This document shows positions 14,646-23,139 of a DNA stretch of 34,984 nucleotides, piece after piece (the first letter of the stretch is position 1; every line of letters starts with the position of its first letter). The stretch comes from Planctomycetaceae bacterium. GTDB lineage: Bacteria; Planctomycetota; Planctomycetia; Pirellulales; Pirellulaceae. Below the pieces are notes generated by a model. The model was not told the DNA's origin. It searched no databases and was given only the letters and a program-made list of their open reading frames with translations. Location of the stretch: positions 1 to 34,984 of the forward strand of contig JAEUIQ010000061.1 of the NCBI GenBank assembly GCA_016794985.1, written 5' to 3'. The position numbers were made by a program, and so were the translations under genes.

Positions 14646-16174
14646 TTCGAGTCTTGATTCACGAATGGCAGATTGTTGGAGTGAACGAGTTGACTCCACT
14701 ACGTGGACTATCCGATACGGAACTTCTAGATCATTTAGCAAGAACAAATCGGTTTCGAACAAGCCATGGCACGATCTCGCTCGTAACGAAACTGCACTTC
14801 GACGCATGGATGAATCGCGATCCAAGTTCCGTGCTTGTCGAGGTTAATGGAGCAACATACCTCAATCTGTATAAGTTTCCTGGCTCTCAAGGCCCAACAT
14901 ACCTTGCTGTCCGACGAAAGTTGAACGCGACCGAACAAGACCTAGTCGTTCTAAAATTCCAGAATCGTGCCAAGACTGACGAAGGAAAAACAATACAAGC
15001 GATTGAATGCCCGTACGTAGTCCAATTGGTGGATACGGATTCGTCTTCGGGAACTCTGGTACTTCAGTACATTGATGGCAAAACGCTTTCGGAATTGCTC
15101 AAGCAAAACAGGCGACTGTCCGTGTGTGAGTCACTTCGTTTAGGGATAGAAATCGGTACGGCGCTGCAGCACCTTCACAAGAATGGCCTGATCCATAAAG
15201 ACGTCAAACCACTGAACATCATCCGGTGTTCCCAAGCGTGGCACTTACTTGATTTCGGACTTGCATCTGTTCCAAGTTTGACACAATGGAGCGGAATCGA
15301 GGGAACACCGTATTACATTGCCCCGGAAATACTACTAAAAATCCAACCCGATGAACGCGCCGACGTTTTTGGTCTTGCTGCGACAATTTATTGCAGTTTA
15401 TTCGGATATCCACCGCATTTTTCCAGAGCGATCAATCCGAAAATGTCAGGCAGTGCGAAACAGCTAGATACAACCACCATTCTTGTGAGTGACCCCACCA
15501 TTACCTGCAACCTTCGTGACGTTCGCCCTGAGGTTATTGCTCCATTAGCGTCGTTGGTTGTTCAAGCTTTGTCTGCCAACCGAGATGATCGACCAAAATC
15601 GATGTCAGACTTCGTGAACCGGTTGGTCGCGATACAAACTCAACTTTCTGACATTTGGCAACTGCGAACCGAAGTATGGAAATTTTCTGAAAACATTGTC
15701 TTCTTGTATCAGCGACTAATCGGCGAGACTTGTTATACCAACCAACTCCGCCAGAGCCTTAGTAAAGCTTCAAAATCGGTTAGAAATTGCCTGCTTCAAT
15801 TCGATAGTGCCGACAAAGCAATCGTAGAACACCTTAAAGACCAATCGACCGACAATCGAATTCGCGAGCTAATTGAACGAACACAAAGACTCGTTTCACT
15901 TGTCAAACATTTCACTACCGAGATTGACTACGTCCTTGGTTTGTCAATCGCCAACGACCCGGAAATCGTTCGCGAGTACTATTCAAGATGTATGGAAGGC
16001 CTTCGATCGATTTGGGAAAAGGCGACCGAATTAGCTCACGCGTGGTCTGCATATTTCGAGGCAATCGGGTACGTTGAAGATGTGCGATTCTACCGCTTTT
16101 CTCAGACAAACACCACCCTTGATGGGACCGCATCTGAAGGGCTAGACAATGGTCGTAGCTCGTTCATGTCGTGA
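14588..16174 (+). CDS. Atypical Ser/Thr protein kinase with unknown flanking domains
   Basis: A protein of up to 528 residues. An N-terminal region of about 90 residues (helical, unrecognised) precedes a kinase domain: the ATP lysine in VVLKF (Lys123), catalytic loop IHKDVKPLNI (Asp205; HKD replaces the usual HRD), DFG at 222-224 and APE at 245-247 are present. The Gly-rich loop is degenerate (PGSQGPTYLAV instead of GxGxxG) and the alpha-C region is short. After about residue 345 comes a helical C-terminal domain of about 180 residues with no transmembrane span, unlike the receptor kinases usual here. The start is uncertain: TTG at 14588 overlaps the previous gene, TTG 14627 or GTG 14681 would avoid it. 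Sampled lines are 38-45% GC. Likely an active cytoplasmic kinase acting with the two small proteins before it. Confidence 0.8.
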   Translation: MPQQFERVQGTKRLASEELVRVLIHEWQIVGVNELTPLRGLSDTELLDHLARTNRFRTSHGTISLVTKLHFDAWMNRDPSSVLVEVNGATYLNLYKFPGSQGPTYLAVRRKLNATEQDLVVLKFQNRAKTDEGKTIQAIECPYVVQLVDTDSSSGTLVLQYIDGKTLSELLKQNRRLSVCESLRLGIEIGTALQHLHKNGLIHKDVKPLNIIRCSQAWHLLDFGLASVPSLTQWSGIEGTPYYIAPEILLKIQPDERADVFGLAATIYCSLFGYPPHFSRAINPKMSGSAKQLDTTTILVSDPTITCNLRDVRPEVIAPLASLVVQALSANRDDRPKSMSDFVNRLVAIQTQLSDIWQLRTEVWKFSENIVFLYQRLIGETCYTNQLRQSLSKASKSVRNCLLQFDSADKAIVEHLKDQSTDNRIRELIERTQRLVSLVKHFTTEIDYVLGLSIANDPEIVREYYSRCMEGLRSIWEKATELAHAWSAYFEAIGYVEDVRFYRFSQTNTTLDGTASEGLDNGRSSFMS

Positions 16175-16332
16175 ATGGCGTCAACGAACAATAGAAATCG
16201 AACCACTAGAAAGGCTTTCGAAACATCTGAGGCCGCTTTGGGGAGAATGCCAGCGGCTTAATGATCGACTTGCGGGTCCGATCTCGACTACAATATGTGG
16301 GCTCGACGACAGAGCCAACGGAGCCACAATCC

Positions 16333-16914
16333 ATGCACGACGAAGCTTTCTCCACGTTTATCGAACGAATCCGACGCGGCGATGCCAGCGCCGCCGAGGA
16401 ACTATTGCGGCAGTATGAGCCGTTGGTCCGGCGACAAGTGCGAATGCAACTTTCGGACTCGCGGATGACGCGGCTTTACGAGTCGATGGATTACTCACAA
16501 TCGGTTTTCGCCAGCTTCTTTCTCCGGGCGGTCGATGGACAATACGACTTAAACGAACCGCAAGACTTGCTGCGGCTCTTGGTGACCATGACCAAAAACA
16601 AAGTCGCCAGCGGGGCACGAAAACAGTTGAGTGACAAACGTGACGGCGCGCGGCGCGATGTGGACACGCAAGTTTTTCAAGCAACACCGGACCACGATGC
16701 CTCGCCCAGCCAAGTGGTTTCATTCCGGGAATTACTGGAACAGGCTCGGTTGCAACTTGATGCTGAAGAACTAGCGATTGCCGAACTACGTCGCGAGGGG
16801 CACTCTTGGGATGAAGTCGCCAAGCAATTGGGTGGCACCGCCTCGGCACGGCGGATGCAATTCTCGCGGGCCTTGGAACGAGTCGCTCAGGTGTTGGACT
16901 TACAAATCGACTGA
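16333..16914 (+). CDS. ECF sigma factor, planctomycete kinase-associated type
   Basis: A 193-residue ECF-type sigma factor that would direct RNA polymerase to a dedicated promoter set. Region 2 starts near residue 5 (FSTFIERIRRGDASAAEELL, then YEPLVRRQVR and the DYSQSVFASFF segment). Region 4 is at the C-terminus (LDAEELAIAELRREGHSWDE, then VAKQLGGTASARRMQFSRAL), with the helix-turn-helix. The wording fits the planctomycete ECF groups encoded next to Ser/Thr kinases. I took the ATG at 16333. An earlier in-frame start at 16261 lies upstream of a TACAAT at 16289-16294 that may be the -10 element. The kinase gene follows after 12 nt, so the pair is surely one operon and phosphorylation of the sigma factor by the kinase is a fair inference. 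Confidence 0.9.
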   Translation: MHDEAFSTFIERIRRGDASAAEELLRQYEPLVRRQVRMQLSDSRMTRLYESMDYSQSVFASFFLRAVDGQYDLNEPQDLLRLLVTMTKNKVASGARKQLSDKRDGARRDVDTQVFQATPDHDASPSQVVSFRELLEQARLQLDAEELAIAELRREGHSWDEVAKQLGGTASARRMQFSRALERVAQVLDLQID

Positions 16915-16926
16915 GCGTCCTGGCTT

Positions 16927-19900
16927 ATGAATTCGCCCGAACCTTCTGCTGATCCACTGCATTGGCTGCGCGAGTTTCGCGCGCGCTTAGCTGGCGGCGA
17001 AGCACTTACCGCAAGTCAGTATGCTGCCAAACATCAGCTGAGCACAACCGATGAACTATTCGTCGATTTGATCTTCGCCGAGTTTTTAGAACGCGAACAA
17101 CGTGGCGATCGTCATGCGGAAGATGCCATTCTGGGCGCGTATCCCGTTCACGCCGCAGAACTGCGCCAACAAATCTTGTTGCACCGCTCCTTCCAACAAT
17201 CTGGGCCGACAACCATTGTCACACCCGAACAAACCGTTGCTCGTACAAACTCTGAAAACACTGACTCGGAACAACTGCCTGCCATTCCCGGTTTCGAAGT
17301 GATTCGCCGTTTGGGGCAAGGCGGCATGGGCGTGGTGCTGCTGGCGCGTGAATTGCAATTAGGTCGCTTGGTGGCGATCAAACTTCTATTGAGTGGTCAA
17401 CTTTCTTCCCAAGCTCAGCGGCAACGCTTTCGCGCGGAAGCTCGCGCGGCGGCCGCATTGCGACATCCCAACATCGTTCAAGTCGATGACGTCGGCGAAG
17501 TCGATGGCCAACCCTTTATCGTGATGGAGTATGTCGCGGGTGGCACCTTGGAGGAGTTCCTGCGCCAGCAACGGATATCGGCCCGCGAGGCGGCGCAGTT
17601 CATTCGCGAGATCGCGTGGGCCGTGCACGCCGCTCATCAAGCGGGCATTGTACATCGCGACTTGAAACCCGGAAACTTGTTGCTGGCTCCGCGTTCGGCA
17701 ACGGTCGAAGACGCCGCTCGAGCGCCCTTGAATTCCCAGCGTTCCGTAGCGGTCAACCAGGAACCCGCGGTCGCGTGCACCAACACTTGTACAAACGAGA
17801 TCGGTGACTACGAACCAAAAATCACGGACTTTGGTCTGGCGAAATCCTTGCATCCAACGGAGATGGGCCAGGCCGCCTTGACCGTCAAAGGCGATGTGCT
17901 GGGAACGCCCTGCTACATGTCTCCCGAGCAGGCTCGCGGTGACATCGTACGTCCAGCGACCGACATCTATTCGTTGGGCTCGATTCTGTACGAACTGTTG
18001 TCGGGAGCGCCACCGTTTCAACGCGCCACGCCTTGGGAAACCGTCCAGTGTGTCCTGGAACAACCACCACCATCTTTGAACACACGCATCCCAGCCGATC
18101 TGCGAACGATTTGTGAAAAGTGTTTGCGCAAAGAACCTGAAGAACGCTACATCTCGATGGCTGCCTTGGCCGTCGACTTGGGTCTCTTTCTACAAGGTCG
18201 CTCGATTAGTGCGCGACGTGTGGGCAGCTGGACTCGATTGGTGCAATGGGCCAAACGCAACGTGGCGGTCGCCTCGCTGTTGGCGGTCGTCGGGCTCACG
18301 CTATGCACCCTGTTGATCGTCAGCCTCTGGAGTCGTTGGACGCTTCAAGAAATGCTGGCCGATTCCCAACAGGCCAAACGCCAAGAATCACTGGCCCTGC
18401 AGTCTTCACGGGAACAGTTGTGGGAGAATCTCCTGTCGGAAGCGCAAGCCATTCAGACTTCTCGCCAACTTGGCCAACGCTATCGATCGCTAGAAAACGT
18501 GCGGGAAGCCCAACAACTTTTGCCGACCGTGGGACCAACTTCGGAGCGTCAATCCCAATTGCGAGATACGGCCATTGCCGCCCTGCCCTTGTTGGATATC
18601 CAAAAAGTACCCCTCACCTCGCTGCCCACGGGCAATCAATCCTTTATCTCCGCCGATCGGAAGTTCCAACGTATGGCCCTCAGGCAAAGCGATGGCACGA
18701 TCAACATCATCCAATCCGCAGGCCAGACCGTGCTGCGACACTTCCCGCCTGACCAAGCAAACTCGGTGGTTATCAGTCCAGACGGTCGGTACCTGTTGGT
18801 CAACCATTTCGCGTCAACGCTCCATTCGCTGGACGATGAGTCGTTGCAACGCAAGATTGGGACGGAAATCCGTTGGCCCGTCTTTTCGGAAGATTCCAAT
18901 GTGCTTGCCGCCTTCGATGCCCAGGGCTTGTTCATTCACAACATCCAGGAAAAACGCACGACCAGAATTCCCGATGTTCCGCTGGCGAGCATGCCCATGT
19001 TGTTTTCGCCTGAAGGATCAAGGTTAGCCGTGGTTTGCCATGATCGCTTGTTGATCGTCAGTACGGACCCTTATGCCCCGTTCCTGGAACTGCCCGGCCC
19101 AACCCTCGCTCAACAAGGACAAACGTTGGCCTGGCATCCCGGCGGAGACTATTTGGCGGCTGGACTGTATTCGGATCGTTCAATTGCCGTGTGGCATTTG
19201 CCGACTCGCTATCAAGCCAAGGCATTTCGAGTCGGTGGACAATTTCATAATTTGCAGTTCGATCGGTCAGGGCAATACCTAGCGGCGGTTGGACTTTGGG
19301 GTGGTTCGCGCGAAGTCTTCGAGTTTGCGACACAAGAATCGTTGCTCCAATTGCCGCGCGATACAGGAATCGCCTTCGGCGAAGATGACTCCGGTAGCTT
19401 GCTGGTCCTCAGTGGCCCGAGCCAAGGCTCTCTTGATACTTGGCGAATCGAAAATCAAATAGTAACAACGTTTATCGAGCCAGCGCACCTTTTGGCGAAA
19501 CAACGTTCACACTCCGTGCTCTCCAGTTGCGGTCGCTGGTTGTTGGTCAACAGCGAGCATGGGCTGGAGATTTACGACGCCATCGCGGGACGACCAGCGG
19601 GAACGATTCCCATCGGACCGTTGGACTACTCCGGCGTCATCGCGGCTCACGATGGCGACTTCATGCTGTTGCACCATGGAGGTTGCCAACAGTGGAGCCT
19701 CCGTGCGGGCTACTTGGAGGGCCCCGTGCCCTGGCCCGTCCCGCCAGGGTTAACGCTGATCGAAGTCAGTGCCGATCGCCGCTGGGGTCTTTGTAGCGAT
19801 AGCGGTGGCGTCTATCTCCATGACGCCACCGGTGTGGAACCTTTACGATTCTTGGGAGCCCAATTCGATGTGCGCTCGGCAAGCTTTGACTTGGTGCACG

Positions 19901-21078
19901 GACGGATTGCGACCGGGTCATGGAACCAAGCTTCGGAAATCATCATCTGGGACTTGAAGACCGCACGCGAGGAACGACGGTTGAATGTTGGACAACAGGC
20001 GGTGGTCCGTTTTAGTCCTGACGGCAACTACCTGTTTACGTCGTCCAGCGGGGGCAGTCTCTGGAACGTCGACTCTTGGCAAGAGTGGCGACTGAACTCG
20101 CCCGACGGTTCGGCGGAAGGCTTTGCTTTTGCATTCTCGCCCGACTCGCGTTGGTTCGCGCACACGTCGGGTCCAGGACGAATAAAAATTCAAGATCTGC
20201 AACAGCGCACGACGATTGCCGATCTGACGGACCCCAACCAACACCACTACTTTTCTCTGGCCTTTTCGGCAGACAACAGCGCGATGTTTGGCGTCACGGT
20301 GGGGCGCGAGTGTTTTGTAAAACGCTGGGACTTGAAGCACATCGATCGGTACTTGGGCGACCTGCAACTACCGCCGCTAAATCTGAGCAGCGACGTCGAA
20401 CCGATCAAGCCGATCAATGATTCCCATACCACTCGATTGCAGATCCCAAGTCATCCCGACTTTGACCCACTAGTTGAGCAGCAAGTCTTGCAACGAGCCC
20501 GCCAAGCGTTCGCGGAGCAACGTTGGGCCTTGGGTTTGGCGGAACTGCGGGCTGCGGTCTTGTCGATGCCAAAAAACGATAAACTCCAAGCCGAACTCGC
20601 TTGGCGGTTGGTCTCATTACCCCCAGAATTTCAAGACGCCGGTGCTGCATTAGCCGCCGTCCGAATAGCCCGGCTAACAAATTATGATGAGCAGTTGGTA
20701 ATCATTTATGCGATTGCGCTGGGGAAACTAGAACAACATAACGAAGCTTTATCGATTCTGACGCATGTTCAAGTGGAGGGACACCCGCAAATCCTGGTGA
20801 AGTACTTTGAGGCTCAGTTGCTGGCGGAACTGGAACGGTTCGAGGAAGCCAAATCCGTCTTGGCCGCGGCTCGCGAACTGGAGTCCCAGTCTTTCGGCGA
20901 CGTCACATGGCCCATGGAGGATTGGGATCGTTTTCGGAGCGAGGTTGAACGGACGGTGAATCAGGTAGAATCACCGCGAAAACCCAAGAGTTTTCGGTTG
21001 AAAATATTCTGGCCAAAAAATTGGTCGGAATTTGTGCGTTTCTGTTCGGAACTGCGATATCGATGGTGGGGCAACTAA
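16927..21078 (+). CDS. Receptor-type Ser/Thr kinase with WD40-like propeller and TPR
   Basis: A 1383-residue signalling protein. Residues 1-95 form the helical N-terminal module found in planctomycete kinases. The kinase domain runs from about 122 to 420 with GQGGMGVV, VAIKLL (Lys152), VHRDLKPGN (Asp245), DFG at 301-303 and a SPE motif. Between catalytic loop and DFG there is an insertion of about 45 residues, which is unusual. A single membrane span lies near 445-467. The outer part holds many WD40/propeller-like blades (SPDGRYLLV, FSPDGNYLF, FSPDSRWFA) to about residue 1140, then TPR-like helices (about 1180-1330). This is a sensor layout: extracytoplasmic propeller, cytoplasmic kinase. It forms an operon with the ECF gene and perhaps the secreted protein 32 nt downstream. 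Confidence 0.93.
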   Translation: MNSPEPSADPLHWLREFRARLAGGEALTASQYAAKHQLSTTDELFVDLIFAEFLEREQRGDRHAEDAILGAYPVHAAELRQQILLHRSFQQSGPTTIVTPEQTVARTNSENTDSEQLPAIPGFEVIRRLGQGGMGVVLLARELQLGRLVAIKLLLSGQLSSQAQRQRFRAEARAAAALRHPNIVQVDDVGEVDGQPFIVMEYVAGGTLEEFLRQQRISAREAAQFIREIAWAVHAAHQAGIVHRDLKPGNLLLAPRSATVEDAARAPLNSQRSVAVNQEPAVACTNTCTNEIGDYEPKITDFGLAKSLHPTEMGQAALTVKGDVLGTPCYMSPEQARGDIVRPATDIYSLGSILYELLSGAPPFQRATPWETVQCVLEQPPPSLNTRIPADLRTICEKCLRKEPEERYISMAALAVDLGLFLQGRSISARRVGSWTRLVQWAKRNVAVASLLAVVGLTLCTLLIVSLWSRWTLQEMLADSQQAKRQESLALQSSREQLWENLLSEAQAIQTSRQLGQRYRSLENVREAQQLLPTVGPTSERQSQLRDTAIAALPLLDIQKVPLTSLPTGNQSFISADRKFQRMALRQSDGTINIIQSAGQTVLRHFPPDQANSVVISPDGRYLLVNHFASTLHSLDDESLQRKIGTEIRWPVFSEDSNVLAAFDAQGLFIHNIQEKRTTRIPDVPLASMPMLFSPEGSRLAVVCHDRLLIVSTDPYAPFLELPGPTLAQQGQTLAWHPGGDYLAAGLYSDRSIAVWHLPTRYQAKAFRVGGQFHNLQFDRSGQYLAAVGLWGGSREVFEFATQESLLQLPRDTGIAFGEDDSGSLLVLSGPSQGSLDTWRIENQIVTTFIEPAHLLAKQRSHSVLSSCGRWLLVNSEHGLEIYDAIAGRPAGTIPIGPLDYSGVIAAHDGDFMLLHHGGCQQWSLRAGYLEGPVPWPVPPGLTLIEVSADRRWGLCSDSGGVYLHDATGVEPLRFLGAQFDVRSASFDLVHGRIATGSWNQASEIIIWDLKTAREERRLNVGQQAVVRFSPDGNYLFTSSSGGSLWNVDSWQEWRLNSPDGSAEGFAFAFSPDSRWFAHTSGPGRIKIQDLQQRTTIADLTDPNQHHYFSLAFSADNSAMFGVTVGRECFVKRWDLKHIDRYLGDLQLPPLNLSSDVEPIKPINDSHTTRLQIPSHPDFDPLVEQQVLQRARQAFAEQRWALGLAELRAAVLSMPKNDKLQAELAWRLVSLPPEFQDAGAALAAVRIARLTNYDEQLVIIYAIALGKLEQHNEALSILTHVQVEGHPQILVKYFEAQLLAELERFEEAKSVLAAARELESQSFGDVTWPMEDWDRFRSEVERTVNQVESPRKPKSFRLKIFWPKNWSEFVRFCSELRYRWWGN

Positions 21079-21110
21079 CCATCACTCCTCGCAACGATCA
21101 GGAACCGAAC

Positions 21111-22304
21111 ATGAAAACGACACTTTTCACCGTCTTATTGGCGATTGTCGCCACGCTGTTTTTGGGTCCACAAGCCCAAGCTCAGTTTTCTCGCAAAGCC
21201 ACCGACAACCTGCGTCCGAACAAAGAAGTGGCCGATGCCGTGGCCAGCCGACGCATGACCAACTTCGACCCGAACAAACACGGCTTTGCCTTTGTGAATG
21301 ATTTCCAAACGGAGTTATTCCTGCAAGACATGCGATTTGGGGGCTTGTGTGGCGGGATGGCTTATTCGGCACTGGATTACTACTTCGCAAACCAAGAAGC
21401 TCCGAAACAAACCTATCGACCAGCCGTCAGAACTCCGCTGTTCGAGCGGATCTATTCGCGACAACAAACGTCCACGATGAGCAACGTGGACAAATGGGCC
21501 GAATTGTTTGCCAATCCGTTTGGAGAGCGCAGCGACGAGTTCTTTCGCTGGGGCCTGCAAAAGACCGGCGGCGGTCGACTGGAAGAACTGTGCAAGTCGA
21601 TTGATCAAGGCAAGCCATGTCCGTTGGGATTGTTCAAAGCCGGCAACGGCGGCACCGGCCCGCACCACCAAGTGGTAGCGTACGGCTACGAATTGGGACG
21701 GTATAAAGGTGATCTGGGGCAACACCAGGCCGACGTCAAGATCTTCATCTACGACCCGAACCATCCCGGCCAGATGATGACCTTGGTTCCTAACTTGACC
21801 AAGAAGTCCTACTACTACTTGGAAGATGTGAACTGCGAATGGATGACCTACTTTGTCGACCTCAAGTATTCGAAGACGGCTCCGCTGCGAATCCCGGCGG
21901 CAACCTACCCGAACGATGGCAAGGTTCATGAACTGAAGCTTGAGATCACGACCGGTGGCGATGACTTGCGGGGTGGGAACGACAACTTGAACGTGCACGT
22001 GGTCCTCAAGAATGGGACGCGTGAAACGCACGCCAACGTCAACAATCGCGGTCGGTGGATCAACAACTACTGTGAAACCGTGACGCTGAAACTGCGCACC
22101 CCGGTCAAGCTAGAAGACATCGCCTGCATCGAGTTGCAAACGACGTTTGGCGGTGGCCTCGGTGGCGACAACTGGAACATGGACGCGGTTCGGATCATGG
22201 CCACCGTTGGCGGCCGCGGAGAACGCCTGATCTTCGAACAAGCGGGTACACCCCTCCAACGCTTCGACGGCAACAACCGCCCCTACAAAGCCACGATCCG
22301 CTAA
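21111..22304 (+). CDS. Secreted C39-like peptidase-fold protein with C-terminal beta domain
   Basis: A 397-residue protein with a clear Sec signal peptide (residues 1-24, ending AQAQA). Residues about 50-260 contain a likely papain-fold triad: Cys80 in GGLCGGMAY, His186 in HHQVVAYGY, Asp215 in IYDPNHPG. The Cys-Gly-Gly-Met and H-Q-V-x-A-Y-G-Y patterns recall C39-like peptidases and related non-peptidase proteins. Residues about 270-397 form a separate beta-rich domain (HELKLEITTGGDDLRGGNDN ... GGDNWNMDAVRI) of the type that recognises glycans or lipids, possibly PLAT-like. The ATG at 21111 starts the signal peptide. An upstream frame overlaps the kinase gene. The gene is 32 nt after the kinase and ends in a strong terminator, so it may share its operon. 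Confidence 0.75.
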   Translation: MKTTLFTVLLAIVATLFLGPQAQAQFSRKATDNLRPNKEVADAVASRRMTNFDPNKHGFAFVNDFQTELFLQDMRFGGLCGGMAYSALDYYFANQEAPKQTYRPAVRTPLFERIYSRQQTSTMSNVDKWAELFANPFGERSDEFFRWGLQKTGGGRLEELCKSIDQGKPCPLGLFKAGNGGTGPHHQVVAYGYELGRYKGDLGQHQADVKIFIYDPNHPGQMMTLVPNLTKKSYYYLEDVNCEWMTYFVDLKYSKTAPLRIPAATYPNDGKVHELKLEITTGGDDLRGGNDNLNVHVVLKNGTRETHANVNNRGRWINNYCETVTLKLRTPVKLEDIACIELQTTFGGGLGGDNWNMDAVRIMATVGGRGERLIFEQAGTPLQRFDGNNRPYKATIR

Positions 22305-22323
22305 CTAGCGATCCGCTAAGCAG
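22294..22323 (+). repeat. 15-bp direct duplication across a stop codon
   Basis: CGATCCGCTAACTAG (22294-22308) is repeated as CGATCCGCTAAGCAG (22309-22323), a third partial copy begins at 22324. The first copy contains the stop codon of the C39-like gene, so the duplication lies mostly in its 3' untranslated end. Confidence 0.7.
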
Positions 22324-22337
22324 CGATACAACAGACA

Positions 22338-22379
22338 ACCTCGACCAGCCCCTGAAGCACTTCAGGGGCTGGTTGAGGT
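22338..22379 (+). terminator. Strong terminator hairpin after the C39-like gene
   Basis: ACCTC-G-ACCAGCCCCTGAAG (22338-22357) pairs with CTTCAGGGGCTGGT-T-GAGGT (22360-22379) across a 2-nt apparent loop, with one G-T pair, followed by a short T-rich tail. The stem is about 20 bp, the longest perfect-type hairpin seen in the window. It separates the kinase operon from the dab region. Confidence 0.85.
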
Positions 22380-22512
22380 GTTCTTATCTCACAATTGACT
22401 CAATAACAGCCTTGGACGCGGTCCCAATCGTTGGAACGGAACGGAAACGGCGACATGCAACTTAGGCCCACAAGTCAGGTATCGGAATCAACTTTTTCTA
22501 TAAGACCGAGTA

Positions 22513-22899
22513 TCAACTGTTTGGTCGACCTTGATTCACAAGGTCCAAAAGATCACCAATGGCGCGATGGGATTCTATCGGATGACGAAGTTTTCGACTT
22601 GGATCAATTCGGTATTGGTTTTGCCGTCCGACCCGTTCCTTCTGGATAAACCCACTTCGTTCCAAATCCGCCACAATCCGTTGTACGGCCCGTTCTGTAA
22701 TTCCAACCTCCAGCGCCACTTCACGAAGCACCGCCAAGGGATTCCGAGCCAGCAGAACCAGCACATGGGTGTGATTGGTCAAAAAGGTCCAGTTATCTTC
22801 CGACTGGGGAGCGCCGGCGATCTGTTTGGACGAGACGGGTCGTGACGGCGCGAACCGACCCCGCTGGGTTTTTCCACTCTTTTTTTTTGCCAAGACCAC
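22513..22899 (-). CDS. Winged helix-turn-helix transcriptional regulator
   Basis: A 128-residue MarR/ArsR-like regulator. A basic, disordered start ([13 protein letters not shown]) leads into the wing-helix domain: [39 protein letters not shown] (helix-turn-helix, about residues 64-83), then the wing [17 protein letters not shown]. No ligand domain is attached, so it may sense through the basic N-terminus or be controlled by level. GTG at 22899 is used as start. The gene is divergent from dabB and shares its control region, where its own promoter spacer carries an inverted repeat, so it is the best candidate regulator for the dab genes (inference). Confidence 0.82.
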   Translation of the reverse strand: MVLAKKKSGKTQRGRFAPSRPVSSKQIAGAPQSEDNWTFLTNHTHVLVLLARNPLAVLREVALEVGITERAVQRIVADLERSGFIQKERVGRQNQYRIDPSRKLRHPIESHRAIGDLLDLVNQGRPNS

Positions 22900-22931
22900 A
22901 GACTCCCGTGCGTTTCCGAGTTTTTCGGAAA

Positions 22932-22959
22932 ATTATAGCCCAACCGGTTTGGGCTTCAA
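22932..22959 (-). promoter_or_regulatory. Promoter of the winged-helix regulator with inverted repeat
   Basis: On the minus strand a perfect TATAAT (22937-22932) is preceded by TTGAAG (22959-22954) at 16 bp. The inverted repeat AGCCCAA (22937-22943) / TTGGGCT (22949-22955) occupies the spacer exactly, the place where an autorepressor would bind. Confidence 0.5.
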
Positions 22960-23066
22960 TCATGCAGCACAACTCGGGCGAAAGCCCAGATCCCCCATAA
23001 ACAGAACAAAAAAAACCGCCTCAAGAGACGCCACGGGTTTCACGATACATTTTTTACGATCCCCAA

Positions 23067-23095
23067 TTGACGACTTTTATGTCGTATGTTACAAC
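23067..23095 (+). promoter_or_regulatory. Promoter of dabBA
   Basis: TTGACG (23067-23072) and TACAAC (23090-23095) are separated by 17 bp and would start a transcript near 23102, 38 nt before the dabB ATG. A short inverted repeat CGAC/GTCG (23071-23084) overlaps the -35 and spacer. Confidence 0.45.
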
Positions 23096-23139
23096 TGCCA
23101 ACTGCGGTGGGGGCAACGATCCTGGAAGGAGATGCAAAC

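Noticed and set aside
21315..22031. 238-codon open frame antisense to the C39-like gene
   Set aside because: Shadow of a real gene with signal peptide, motifs and terminator; no features of its own.
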